Position numbers and translations under genes: made by a program. Below are positions 45,208 to 57,516 of a stretch of 64,000 nucleotides of DNA, one piece after another. How positions within the stretch are numbered: position 1 is the stretch's first letter; each line of letters begins with the position of its first letter. This DNA comes from Tenebrio molitor (taxonomy: Eukaryota > Arthropoda > Insecta > Coleoptera > Tenebrionidae). The stretch lies in the NCBI RefSeq assembly GCF_963966145.1, contig NC_091046.1, positions 11,718,001-11,782,000 on the forward strand, written 5' to 3'. The notes below the pieces were generated by a model. The model was not told the origin of the DNA and ran no database searches. It saw only the letters and a list, made by a program, of their open reading frames with translations.

Positions 45208-45809
45208 AATTTCCACCTTCTCTATCAACCTACTTTTAAAAACAATCAAGAATTGCACATAATACACGGGCAGGCAAACGGGCACATTATAACCAAGTGA
45301 TTTATCTAAAGGGATGTGATGCACATTTTACGGGCACTGAATATTTTAGGTGACTTGTCTTCAATTTCGTTACACCCACTGTTTATGACAAAAGTCTTGG
45401 AAATCTCATCTAGGAACAACCGCTGCTGTCATTTTTGCTTTGTTGCCAAATCACATTTTGCGCAGTAGCGCGATTAAAAAAACATACAGAAAACACAAAA
45501 TCCCTAACATATTTAAAAAAGCGATGCAATCTCGCATCCCTCAACTTCTCTACACTTTACCCCTGTAATTAACTGCCACATTCTAAAACCAACGAACCAC
45601 CAACATCGCTTTTAATTAATCGATGTACTCGCGTCAAGCACACCAGTGGCGTAACGCGTTCTTCAACAATCTTATGCCACATAAAAAAAAACATCCTGTA
45701 TTGTGCAATTTTATTTTGATCAGGAAAAACAGAACCATTCACAGAAAATAAATACACAGCAGTTTCAAAAAGCAGATTACACGTCTACAATAAACAATAC
45801 TTTTCTTTT
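45208..45809. other. Intergenic: JIP3 promoter side and DHX9 3' end
   Basis: About 600 bp separate the JIP3 start from the DHX9 stop, both on the minus strand. The part next to DHX9 should be its 3' UTR and the part next to JIP3 its promoter and 5' UTR. Nothing else recognised. Confidence 0.45.
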
Positions 45810-48800
45810 TCAATTATAATAATCATTATTCCCTCCTCTAAATCCTCTTCCACCTCTAAAACCCCTTCCCCTGAAAGGAGCTCTGCCTCCGAATCCGCCT
45901 CGATTGAAATTGCCTTGTCCTCCAGAGCCGTCACCTCCTCCAAATCCTCCCCTATAACCGCCTCCTCTATTATTAAATCCTCCTCTATTATTGTGAAATC
46001 CTCTATCATTATTAAATCCTCCTCTGAAACCGCCCCTTAAAAACTTCGGCGGTGGGCCAGTGTAGCCCAAAGTGTGTCCCCTTGGAGGCCTCTTGGACTG
46101 TGGCAGTTGCGGCTTGACCCTCTCCAGTTGGTAACTCCCGGCATGCAATTTGCATAATTCTTTAATGGTGGCAACGAACTAAACACAAAAATTAGTACCG
46201 ATTCCTTACGCTACATCACCACCTCACTTTCATATCTGTGGGGGCCATTTCCAAAATTTGCTCAGGTTCTTGGGACGCTCGAACGACCAAACTTTCCAAC
46301 GCCGGCCTCAACGCCACAATTTGAGCGGCGACTACAGGATCCATCTTCAGATTGATCCAATTGTCGAGCCTCACAACCCCATCCACCTAAAAACACGTCT
46401 GTAATTTACTCGCGACAATCGGTCTTCTCTTTACCCAATCGATTTTTCTTGAACCAAACAATAACAAATGAATAGGAGTGACCATACTCATTTGCTTACA
46501 CGATACAGCTCTGGTTCGAATCTTCTCCCCAAACACAAAGAAGGGGAAAGGAAAGGTTTGCTCGAAATTACTGCAATTGACTGAGGTCTTGTGAATCAGC
46601 GCTTCTTTGCTTTCCGTCGTCAACACTTTTCTTTTCTCTTTGTGGTAACAAACGTTTGGATATAAACCGTAGCACATTAGGGCCATAACAACGTCAAGTT
46701 TTGGATCAGGTCCGATGGTTTCCATCATTATTGGTAGCAAAGTTTCTTCTGGAATTCCAACGGAAGTGAGGATCTGTTGTAACTGGTGTTTCGCTTCCCA
46801 TGTCACACGCATCGTCGGCATGCTGATCCCTTTGTAATCACAAAATCTTTGCTCAGCTTCTTCTCCACCTTGTCGCGCTTGGTCCCACAACTACAAAGAA
46901 ATACCAAAGTAGCGCATTTTAAACACTTGAAAGTCAGTTTACTTCAAAAGCTGTTAGCATGGCCACGTGATCAGAAAAACGATCACCGGCGAGTGCTTTC
47001 TGGTGGTAAGTCAAACGCCTGTGTCCCATATCTAGGGTGAAAATTTCCGGAAAAGTCGACGAATTCGCAGCCATCGTGGCAAGTGGTCCACCACACATAA
47101 AAATGCACCCCAAAACCATCATTTTTCCCAATCGTGGTTCGATCGGTAGTTTTGCGATGATACGCCCAAGAGGGGTCAACTCGTCATTACTGTCCAAACA
47201 CTTCATCTCTCTCAACAAAACCTGAAAAAATTTAAAGATTAAACAACTGGCACATATTCGTATATCGCCCTACTTCTGCTTCGATCACGGCGTCCAACGG
47301 TGGCGGTTCTATGGCTTTGCTCAAGAAGTGACCGATGGAACCTAGCTTAAGTAACTTGATACTCAAGGCCAACTCGTGCAACGGAGTTCTGAACATCTCC
47401 GCCGTCATGTGCTCTTCCAACCTCTCGTACCTCGCATTTGAGCACAAGTGGAAACAAAAACCTGGCCTGACGCGACCGGCACGACCTTTGCGTTGTTCCA
47501 AATTAGTTTTCGACGCCCAAACCGTCGCGTAACTCGTCATGTTGTTGTGAGAAGTGAACATTTTTATCTTGGCTTTGCAACTGTCAATGACGAAGACTAC
47601 GTCGTTAATTGTGATGGACGTCTCGGCTATGTTTGTGGCCAAGATGACTTTGGTGACGTGAGGTGGCACCGGTTCGAAAACTTTTCGCTGGTCTTCTCTG
47701 GGAATTTGAGAATGCAAGGGTAAAATTTTGTATCCTGCACTGCCAAAAATAGGGTGCTGCTGCAGATGACGCATCATTGCGAAAATCAAGTTCCAACCCG
47801 GTAAGAACACGAGCACCGCTCCGGGAATTTCTTGCGATTTGATGTATTTCAACAGTGCCTCCATGAGCTCGAAGCTGATTTCTCTCTCGCTCATTCTGGC
47901 CATGGCATTCTTGGTTTGATTACTGAACTTGGGGTCAATTATTTTGTTCATGTTTTCGTCACCTTCGTCCCCTATCGTGTTCTCGTCGTCATCCCCACCG
48001 CCACTCTTACGTTTGCGAGTTTCTGTGGGAGGTACGAATCGCGTAAGCTCGATGCAATCCTCCAAAAAGTACTGCTGCACCGGATAGGTTCGACCGGTTA
48101 TCTCGACGACCGGACAATTGTTGAAATATTTCGAAAATAAACTGGTATCGATGGTTGCAGACATCAAAATTACGCGCAAATCTGGAAATGTGTGGATCAT
48201 ATCTCTCAGTACCACCTAGAAAATTGATGAAATTATCGAGTTTGTCGCGACCTTCAACGCTACTACCATGATGAAGTCGCTGTTCACGTCTCTCTCGTGG
48301 ATTTCGTCGACGATCACGTGACTAACTCCTCGCAGACCGTTCTCCAACTTCTTCAACAGCACTCCCACGGTACAAAACATGATAGATCCGTATGGTCTGG
48401 GAAGTACCGATTCGAATCGAACCGAATAACCGACAGATTGGCCCAGTTGCTCGCATCGCTCGTTGGCGACTCTCTCTGATACAGAAACGGCCGAGATTCG
48501 CCGAGGTTGAGTTATGCAGATGTTGCACCAAGCACCCTGACCCGACATTATGTAATCTTCCAAAATATACTGGCATACTTGCGTTGTTTTACCTTGAATC
48601 AATACATGAAATTATTTAAATTTTTCGATTAAAAAATTAAGTCTAGCATTTCCCCCAAGAAAATTTTGGGCAAAAATGGAAAAATGTATAGTCCGTTTTT
48701 TATTTGACTTTAGTATTTTAACTGTAAGAGATTTTATTATAACCGGCCTGTTCAAAAGTGTAGTTTGAGTGATCCCTGCAGAGCGTTAGTGTACGCACGC

Positions 48801-51800
48801 TTTTTAGGGATATTATTCATCTTAAGTTTTTGTCATCGAGAAGTTTTCTTGTTCAAATGACATTTTGAATTCGTGAATCTTTTCCTTATTGTTTGTTGTT
48901 TTTGTGTTGTTATTGTTCTATTGCGCATTGATTATTATTTTTAAGTGTGAAACGCCAGAAACGCCCATTATGTGGCGCCCTCACCGGCGGAAATTGGCTC
49001 TTTCTCGGAAACAATTTCATAATGCATTTTAATGAAATGAACAGGTCGGTTATAATACAGCAGGACGTGATTTCACTTTAAAACAACAATACCTGCTAAT
49101 AATATTTCAAGTACTCCTTGAGCTGGTACTCTTACAAAAAAAGTCAGTACAAGTCATTTTTGGGATTTGCGTAGCGTGTGGTGTAAATGCCAACTTTAAA
49201 TTACCCACTGATACTTACCACAACCTGTGTTACCCTTGATGATAATAACAGGATTATCATTTATTGCTTCCATTATTTGTCTCTTCATCGTGAAAACGGG
49301 CAACTCTTGGCGCTCCTGTACACTCTTTTGAAGATGTTCGTTGTGATTCATACTTTGTTTACTTTCTTCCAACATGTCTTCGCTCACTTGGTCCAAATTT
49401 GCATTAGCTAACGGTCCTTCGTCAATGTTACAACCCGTCCAGGGATTCCAATTTTGCTGAGGGGGTGACCAGGGAACTACCCCCGCAGCGGTCGGTTTCG
49501 CCGCTTGAAACTCGTGAAGGATTTGATTGCTCAGTAGCGAAACAGGCTGACCATCTTCTGTTGGTTTGACATCGTTGGGGGTGATGTTCAAGCATTCCAA
49601 ACAGTCTTTAATTTGTGCTTGTAATTCAGGGGATATTTGCACATCGAAAGGGTTCATCTGGACGCCGCTTTTATCTTTTTTCAAAGTGCCTGTAAATGCC
49701 TCTATGACCCCAAGGTGAAACAACTGTCTGACGATCGAAAGTGCGCAACTTTTGCTGGCGGTTTGTTTATTTGAACCCGAATCTCGGCCGGTAATCGTTC
49801 TGTTCAGCTGTTTCACGTAGAAACTCATCTCAGCTACGAATGTCCTGCAAAGGAAGTCGATACAGCAAACGAAGGTATAAAATGATCATATACTTACATG
49901 CACAAGCATGTTACAGTATATACGGTTCTTATTTACTAGCAGGTCACAGTTCCTATTCGAAAACAGAACCAAGAACAGTAAAACGGTTGTCATCAAGTCG
50001 TCGAAATTAGATAGATCATTATTTAAGAATTTCCTGTACAAAGTAAAAACAGGAGAGTCATAAATAATTTTTCTACATGTGTTGTGATGGGATAACGGAA
50101 CCACTCATTTTACTACCGTTATATTCTTAAGTAATTCCATTATCGAGTTGTGAAAATAAGTGTTGTTGTATAACGATAAAAATTATTTTATTGCAATCAC
50201 TTCAAACGGAGTGAATACAATAAAGATGAAAATTGTATCTATTGTTGCATTACTTCACTCAACTGGACTTGGTTCTGCTTTTTTAACTATTTTGGTGGCC
50301 CATTTGTACCATCTCTGATCGCATTTTGTACTTTGTTTTTAAATGAACATTTATGTGGACTTCTAACGCTTTTCATAGCTGAATACGGTTTAAAAATAGA
50401 AATGCTGAAATTACAAGAGATTTTCTGGATTAATACAAACAAAATCCTCTAGTTCAGGAGGCGAAACGGGATGGTTTTAACTTTTTTTTGCACTGGATAT
50501 CTGTTGCTTAACTCACTCAAGATTCCTTTAGCTAAGAAATTATTTAATCACGAAAAGTATGTACCTATATCGAATCAACTGCCACTTTTAGTTTATGAAG
50601 AGATGGAGCATACGGGCCACTTTTTTATTTTTTTATATAAACTTTTCTACTAAACCTGACTTCACACTCAACACACATGCAAGTGCAACAAATTTGAACA
50701 AACCTGGAATGATCGGGGCCGACTTGAGTGTATTTGTAATCGGAATGTATTTTATTACTTTGCATAAACTGATGCAACTTAGATTTAGCATTTTCGACTG
50801 TCCAATTTCCGTGTATCTGAGCGTTCACGTCCAGATCTTCGGCATCTTCTAAACTCTTTTGTTCTTGAGCTCTGTTCATGTAATGCCATCCCTCAGATTG
50901 ATCAGATCTGCCTCCTTTCCCCAACGGACGGTAAGCTTCACCAAAAGATGACGGTCCCATACCCTGTTGAAATACGGAAGGTGTTGGACCTTGGTTGTTG
51001 GCCACATTGTCGTTGCCTGTGAGAGAGTGATGATTATTGTGGAAACAAAATCAAGAGCTTCACAGTAACCTGGCCCAGATGTCGGTATATCCTGAAGGTC
51101 TGGCACGTCATTTGGGTTGACGATGCCCTCTCTTATTAGGTAACTAACATAATCTCGTGAAGCGTTGGTTTGCGCGTCTTTTTTGTTTGTTGAATTTCCG
51201 GCTCCGACATAGCTGTAGCCTTCAATTCGCACTTCGCAGAGAAATCTTTGTCTGTGTTTAGGTCCTGAAATTATTTACTTGCAGCTATCAGCATGTCAGA
51301 AACAATTTTTTTATTCTTTCTATTGGCAAGCAAATTTTATTTTAAATTTAATGTTGAGGCATTGAGAATGGCAGATAATTTGTTTAGACCAAAAAGCTTA
51401 TTAATCTCTTACATAATAATGTGGAATTACTTTTAGTTCCAACACATTACTGACAGCATTCCCAAAATTAAATGAAATTACAAATTACTTTTTTTAACGG
51501 TTTTCATCAATAAACTGGCAAAAAGATACCAGTGAAAAAAAAAAACAGTTTATTGAATTTCCCTGTCCCGGCATCAACTTAAAACAGGTCTAAGCATGTT
51601 TCAAAGAGTAGCCAATAGATAATGCCTATAACCCTTACTTTATCATATTTGTTCATCAAGGAGTCAAACTTAATTTGTTAAAAACTTAATATTTGTTCTT
51701 TCAATAATCATTATTTATCAATGTTATCGAAATGTTAACAGTGTAGTACTTTTCTGTAGTGGAAAGCTGTTCATTAGAGCCCTTTTTTTTGCATATAATG

Positions 51801-53200
51801 AAAGTGTCACTTTTTTACAGGCAAAATCGTAGTGAGTCACACTTTTTACACGAAAAATCGTAGTGAAAGCAGTACTTTTTTGCATCAGTTTATTCGATCT
51901 CCTTGCAGATGATTGTCAAAGCATACCAATTTTTTTTTGTAATTTTTTATAAATCATTTTAGACCAAATGTCTCAACTTACATTGATATGCAAAAAAAAT
52001 AGTGTGTACACGTTGTCCCTTTTTTCACTTATTTGCTTGATTAACTCGGGCTACGCCCTCGTTAATCAATCTGCAAATTCGTGAAAAAAAGTATGACTTT
52101 CATAACTAGTTGTAGACTCCAGTCGCTTGGTGAAGAGATATTAGGTGGGGATGTTCAGCAAGGCTATTTCGTTCTAACGTTCTGTGATTCGACCAGGTCG
52201 ATTTATTAGTAAATAAGACTGGTTGCTATTGGTTGGATATTTGGACCGCGCAAGTTTCCCCCACCAAATGTTCCTTCAGCCCCTAACAGAACTCTACAAA
52301 TAACTATGTAAGTATAACCATACCTCATCATTGTAAGTAGAGATGAGCGATATTTCACTACCGGTGATTTTATCACCGTGACTCGGAAATCACGAGTAAC
52401 CACCGTGATCAAATACTCGAAGTAACCGTGATTAGTGATTTCACTACATATTTTCTTAAATCGCTGGTTATTATGCAGTTACTTGTTTGTCGTTACCCGA
52501 CACACAACAAAATAGAAATTGTAATTTTAGCATTTTGCTATTTTTCCTTACAGAATTCTGTAATCTGAAATGTTATTACGATCTGGCACTATTACAAAAC
52601 AGAAGCTATCTTACTGAAAGGTAGCAATTTTTGCTAAGCTAAATCTGGAGTGATAACGTACGTACCTGTTCTGTTCATGATAAGCCGGAGTGTAATAATA
52701 CATTAATAATTATCTTTTAAATTATAGTTTATAAACAGCCTAAAATAACTGCAACTAAAGTAACTGCATCAAATATGTGTATTAAGTGATATAGAGATAA
52801 CCATTTCCTGTAAAAATTAGTCGTGATCAGTGATCACGGTAACTGTTTGAAATCACGGTGACTGAGAAATCACGGTCACCAGGAACGACGTTCTTGAAAA
52901 ATCACCGGATCGCTCATCTCTAATTGTAAGTATACATGTATTTGGAAAAAACCTTGATTACTGTATTCATTACACAATATTGATTAGATCCACCTACCAC
53001 CTACTGTACTGTTTCTAGCAGTTTAACCATGTTCACATGAACCGAAATATTTCAGCAAATAAATCCAGTTTCAAAATATAACTGGAAAATTTACGATTGC
53101 ATATTAAATGTATCTTACCAGTAGGCCGAACTTCAAATTGTGGCTGTTCTTTCTTATTTTTTTGGCAAAATTGATGTAAAAATGATTTTATATCGCTCAT
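45810..53200 (-). CDS. DHX9: DHX9 / maleless, ATP-dependent RNA helicase A
   Basis: DEAH-family helicase that unwinds RNA and RNA:DNA. The fly orthologue Maleless is part of the dosage-compensation complex, and in other animals it acts in transcription, splicing and translation. Ten minus-strand exons join in frame to 1,248 codons: 53200-53119, 51264-51070, 51016-50704, 49844-49219, 48592-48267, 48215-47274, 47221-46943, 46890-46435, 46386-46228 and 46178-45810. In order: double-stranded RNA-binding domain 1 (IKSFLHQFCQKN), domain 2 (AKSKLHQFMQSNKI), Walker A GNTGCGKTTQ split by an intron, the DEIH box (VDEIHERDVNSDF), SAT motif, helicase C (NIAETSITINDVVFVID; QRKGRAGR), HA2 and OB-fold (GVYPNVCYHKEKRK-type block), then a Gly/Arg-rich tail ending NNDYYN. 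Length is close to human and fly proteins. Confidence 0.95.
48737..49056. mobile_element. MITE with TTATAACCG ends (DHX9 intron)
   Basis: Left end TTATAACCGGCCTGTTCA, right end the imperfect inverse TGAACAGGTCGGTTATAA. About 320 bp, inside the intron that splits the Walker A coding sequence. Confidence 0.65.
49845..50703. other. DHX9 intron 3
   Basis: AT-rich intron of 859 bp with no recognised element. Open frames on the opposite strand reaching past 50704 are shadows of exon 3. Confidence 0.45.
51790..52114. mobile_element. Repeat family H, copy 2 (DHX9 intron)
   Basis: Starts GCATATAATGAAAGTGTCAC and ends TTCATAACTAGTTGTA. It includes CGAAAAATCGTAGTGAAAGC and the palindrome CTCGGGCTACGCCCTCG. 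Opposite orientation to copy 1. Confidence 0.75.
52131..52280. mobile_element. Short MITE family G, copy 2 (DHX9 intron)
   Basis: Diverged relative of 3432-3577, sharing TTGGTTGGATATTTGGACCG and the ends GGTGAAGAGATATTAGGTGG and CCACCAAATGTTCCTTC. It sits immediately after a family H copy. Confidence 0.65.
52338..52922. mobile_element. hAT-type MITE with perfect 8-bp target duplication
   Basis: The ends are TAGAGATGAGCGAT and the inverse ATC(C)GCTCATCTCTA-type terminus. ATTGTAAG occurs directly at both sides (52330-52337 and 52923-52930). An 8-bp duplication with TAGAGATGAGC-like ends is diagnostic of hAT elements. The subterminal regions hold many copies of ATCACGGTGACT-like motifs in both orientations. 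585 bp, non-coding. Confidence 0.88.
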
Positions 53201-53720
53201 GGTGCGACATAAGCAACTGAGATTAGTGTTATTATAATACTTATGTCACCTGTAAATGATGATTAAAATAATCTAAAAATCACTATATTAAAAAGACTCA
53301 CTTTAAAATTTCAATAAAATAAAAACAAGATCTCTTTGGATCCGAGATATTTGGATGCACGATGCACAGATTCCGCCGGTAATAGTAACTTGAGAACTTG
53401 ACGCTTTGTGAATTGTGAATTCTTGCTACGCATGTGCACAACATTTGATTGTTTATGAAATTGTCATTCAAATCACCCGCACTTTTGTTAACCCACCCAA
53501 CCCACCAACCCCTTGATAAATCCAGAGACAACTTATAAATCTAGGAACTTTAGAAATAATACGAATTTCGAATATTCATACTGAAATTAGTAAAGTTTGT
53601 CCAGCTAGCGAGAGATTGGTTGACATACTAAACTCTACGTAGAGAAAGTACATACATAGTATCTAGCGCACGTAAAATTTGAAATATATCCTTCAAGCAG
53701 TAGAAGACCCTTTTGCCCTG
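53201..53720. other. DHX9 upstream region
   Basis: Expected promoter and 5' UTR of DHX9, followed by transposon territory. An open frame at 53298-53531 (-) has no recognised similarity. No TATA box is obvious. Confidence 0.4.
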
Positions 53721-54316
53721 AGTTGGCTCCATCCTGGTTCCTAGGAGTGTGTCCGCTGGTCGCTGGTTAATTGGCTGCACTGTTATTGTCAAAATTGTTA
53801 TCTGCGTTTAGAGTGAAAATAAAATGTAAATATTATTTTTTGCATATCGTAATGAAAGTTGCACTTTTTTACACGAAAAATCGTAGTGAAAGTAGCACTT
53901 TTTTACACGAAAAATCGTAGTGAAAGTAGTACTTTTTTGTATCATTTTATTACATCTCCTTGGAGATGATTGTCAAAGCATACCTATTTTTTTTTTTTTG
54001 TAATTTTTCATAATACTTTTGGACAAAATTTCTCAACTTAGATCGATATGCAAAAAAATAGTGTGTACAACACGTTACGAAAGTCTCTTTTTTTCACTTA
54101 TTTGCTTGATTAGTTCGGGCTACGCCCTGGTTAATCAATCTGCAAATTCATGAAAAAAAGTATGACTTTCATAACTAGTTGTACAAATAACTAACTATAG
54201 TTAACTATTTAGATTTGCTTGCATTTACTCGTACATTTACTTCACAAAGTCTGTGGCAACCAGGCTGCCAATGCAAAAACTCCGCTTTCCCCTAGGAACC
54301 AGGATCGAGCCTACTT
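53721..54316. mobile_element. MITE family I, copy split by a family H repeat
   Basis: Outer ends AGTTGGCTCCATCCTGGTTC and GGAACCAGGATCGAGCCTAC match the intact copy at 40668-40921 in inverse orientation. The middle is interrupted by a full family H repeat at 53841-54184, so family H was active after family I. Confidence 0.78.
53841..54184. mobile_element. Repeat family H, copy 3 (nested in family I)
   Basis: Starts TGCATATCGTAATGAAAGTT and ends TTCATAACTAGTTGTAC. A 32-bp unit around ACACGAAAAATCGTAGTGAA is tandemly repeated near its start. Confidence 0.78.
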
Positions 54317-54495
54317 TCTCTTATATTTATATACCACTCTAACGAAAACGAATCCATTTATCAGCGAGACATCCTGATGTGAACTGTGAGTTGTATGATG
54401 AACTGGGCAAAGTCATACTCAAGTCGGTGGCTATTTTAGTGCTTTGTGTTTTTCAAACAAAACGACGGTTAAATTGTAGCTTATTATTTTTAAAA

Positions 54496-56021
54496 ATGAC
54501 CAAAACTAAGGTCGACAAAACAAATTGTTGTGTTTTTGGCTGTAACACGTGCCGAAAAAACGAACCAGATGCAGTTTTCCATTTATTTCCACGTTGTGGG
54601 AAAACATTATTTGATTCTAAACCCCGGGTAGAGCTAAGGAAAGCGTGGGAAAGTGCCTTATTAATGGAAAAACCTTCATCCAATTATATGAGGGTCTGTG
54701 GAAAACACTTTAGAAGAGAAGACTACATTTGTAAGTTAAATACTATTTTATATATTATATTTTGAACTGCTTTATTTAAGCCACACCTTTAGGGAGCCAA
54801 AAACCACGTTTAAAAAGAAATGCCATTCCTTCTGTAAATTTACCTACATTATCTCAAAAAATAAAGGGGAATAGGCCTGGGGGAAGAAAGTTACATGTTA
54901 GAAAAAGACAAATGTTAAATGAAGAATCGGATGTCACAAATTACGCTTCCGATCTGTGTGAAGAGGATGTTGAAGAAAATAATATAGGTGCAACATTAGA
55001 AGAATTGTGTGAAGGTGAACGTAACGCTGTTGATAGTTTATTAAATTTGGGATCAGTTTTTGTAAACTTTCGACAAAACTATCGTATTGAAGATGAAGGT
55101 GATCAAGTGACAGGTGGTGATCTAGTTGCATCATTTACTTCAAAAATAGAGAATAATAAACATTTGGAATCACTCACTGGGTTATGCAGCTTTAAATTGT
55201 TAAATTATATTTGCTCACTAGTTGAACGCCATTACCTAACAGTGCATACTCATAAGCTTTCTATCCAGGATAGAGTGGTGTTGGTATTTTTCAAATTAAA
55301 AACAGCTATTAAGTTCAATGTGATGGCCAGTTTTTTTCATATTTCACCCAGTACCTGCCGAGAAACATTTAATGAATATGTACAATATATAGCAAATGTT
55401 TTAAAACCATGCATATTGTGGCCATCAATAGAAAAATCTAGAGCAAATATGCCCAAGTCCTTTAAAGATTACAATAATGTTAGAGGAATATTTGATTGCA
55501 TGGAAATTCCAGTTCAAGAACCTAGATGTAGAAGTTGCCAGATCAAGACTTACTCACATTATAGAAGAAGAAACACTTTGAAATTCATGATATGTGTGTC
55601 TCCAGGAGGATTATTGACTTTTATTTCAAAGGGTTATGGTGGAAGAACATCAGACAAATCTATATTCGAACAAAGTGGTGTGATTAATAAGTTTGAACCA
55701 TATATTGACACAATAATGGTCGACAAAGGATTTTTGGTGGATGAATTGTGTGCTGGGCATAGCATTAAAATTGAACGGCCATTTTTTCATAGAAAAGACA
55801 AACAATTTTCATCAGGAAGAGTCAAGAAAAACGCAACTATCGCTAGAGCAAGGTTTCATGTAGAAAGGGCACATCAGTGTATCAGAACTTTTGAAATTTT
55901 TAATGCCATTTTACCATGGAATGTGGTTCCTTATATAGATTCTATATTTACAATTGTTTGCAGTATTGTTAATCTACAAACCAAAAGTCGAAGAGAGTAC
56001 ATTTTAAAATGTAGTAATTAA
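54496..56021 (+). CDS. THAP-domain plus DDE transposase (Harbinger/ISL2EU-like)
   Basis: DNA transposase, or a host gene derived from one. Two exons, 54496-54730 and 54793-56021, give 487 codons with no stop or frameshift. The THAP zinc finger (about 11-80) shows the C2CH pattern (CCVFGCNTC ... VCGKHF). The junction reads DYIWSQKPRLKRNAIPS, with the typical KPRLKRNA end of the family. A helix-turn-helix region follows (LSIQDRVVLVFFKLKTA ... FHISPSTCRETF). The DDE_Tnp_4-type core has the first Asp in GIFDCMEIPV, the second in MVDKGFLVDEL and the Glu in RFHVERAHQCI. All three catalytic residues are present. The start is the ATG just before the zinc finger; an upstream in-frame ATG at 54379 adds 39 residues. 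I found no flanking terminal repeats. AATAAA lies about 60 bp after the stop. Confidence 0.85.
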
Positions 56022-56498
56022 TTATTTTGTAGATATGTATTATAATAATTAGAATGTCCATTGTGTGATTGTGTAAAAATAATAAAATCATGATAAAAGC
56101 AAAATAAAATCGTCAATTTGTCAAAGGCCAGTAATAATTATTATCTTAATACCGCAATCTCTTTTTCAAAATTTAAAAGTAGTAGTTTTTTAGGCTGTCT
56201 GGTAGGGTTTTTTTTTTCTGAATCTAATGAGCTATATTAAAAGTTATCATTTGGTCGATAGCTAACAAAAAAAAAACAATATTTAATTGTGGTTTATACC
56301 GGGACATTTTTTTAAGATTGAACATAGCCCATACTTATTCCCTATGTTCAGTTTTAAAAAACACAGGTCAATGCATGTATGGTCCATGTAATACCCCAAG
56401 TCAGTAAAATGAAAGCTTATACAGTACAACTTCGATAATCCGGACAGATATAGTTTTGAGCCTCGCCGAATTAGAGAGTTTTCCGGATTAGCGAGGTA

Positions 56499-56874
56499 CA
56501 GTGCATTCACTTTTGTTTTAGACCAGAGTAGGCTATGGAAATTTGGCGAGTTGTATGGTAAGACTGTGGCTGAATGACAATATACATCATGTATAATATT
56601 ATTTGAGCTTACATTTTCTTGTCAAAATTCATGACCATGTAGCCAAGCATTATCATTTTCCAATTAACTACATAGTTTCGAGGACTCAATAATGTGTGTA
56701 TTTAGTGATAAATGTAAATATTGCACAAATTTAAAACTAATTTACCTTAATACTTAATAATAATGTCAAATTTGACACTCGATTTTGATTTTGTTATTTT
56801 GACATAGCCCCGACACCAACATTTAAAAAAATTAAAATAGCCTACTCTGGTCTAAAAGAAAAATGAATGTATTA
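56499..56874. mobile_element. Fourth-level MITE in the nest
   Basis: Starts CAGTGCATTCACTTTTGTTT next to TA and has the inner repeat TTTTAGACCAGAGTAGGCTA, inverted at 56838-56857 and followed by GAAAAATGAATGTATTA. Non-coding; lies inside the pogo-type element. Confidence 0.7.
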
Positions 56875-57342
56875 TATATACATTTTTGACTACTTGGGTT
56901 ACGAAAAAATCATGAATTCATCAATGACAATCTACATATCTACATAATGTATTGAAGAATAAAAACGTACATTTAGAATGAAAAAAAAAACTGTCATCAG
57001 AGGTTTTTTTAAATGGCAACGTCACATTTTTACTACCGTTGTTAATAGATCTTTTAATTGTCTACCCGACAGTCAAAAAAATGTTCAATTTACATAAGAA
57101 ATTTCCTGAAAAAACCTATTTTTTTTAATAACAACTTTTTCAAGGTCATCGAAAAGACCAAAAAGAAAATATCAGCAGCAATCTTTTTAAAACACTAATT
57201 GACCTGTCTAGATTTTTTCAAAAATTATGCGTTACGTTTTCATTTGGGTGTTTCCAGACTTTTTGGACACTATATATTTGTAAATTATTTTATGCGGGTT
57301 TAAAATATGTGATAATTTTTGTTTGTTTTCGTTTAATTTGGA

Positions 57343-57516
57343 TTATTCACATTCGTTTTCATCATCCTCATGATTATTGTTTAAAGTTTCTTGGACTATT
57401 TGTTCATCTGTTAAATCACAATCGACATTATCATTTTCACCGAGTGCCCATTCTTTTTTTTTATTACTGAATCTTGTCAACAGTTGCACAATATTGTCAT
57501 CTTCATTTGATATTAT
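57343..57516 (-). pseudogene. C-terminal relic of a Tigger/pogo transposase
   Basis: A minus-strand frame reads DDNIVQLLTRFSNKKKEWAL, then a stretch with CDLTDEQIVQETL and an acidic tail before a stop. An acidic end with (L)TDEEI-type motif is characteristic of Tigger/Jerky transposases. The catalytic core is gone. Confidence 0.5.

Noticed and set aside
45208..45324. Upstream in-frame ATG of JIP3 at 45324
   Set aside because: The added residues are hydrophobic and unlike JIP3 N-termini; MDLDD at 45207 places the RH1 domain at the usual distance from the start.
45785..46009. Acidic minus-strand frame
   Set aside because: Alternative frame of the Gly/Arg-rich DHX9 tail; the RGG frame is the family-conserved one.
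50595..50852. Plus-strand frame
   Set aside because: Antisense shadow of DHX9 exon 3 (second double-stranded RNA-binding domain).
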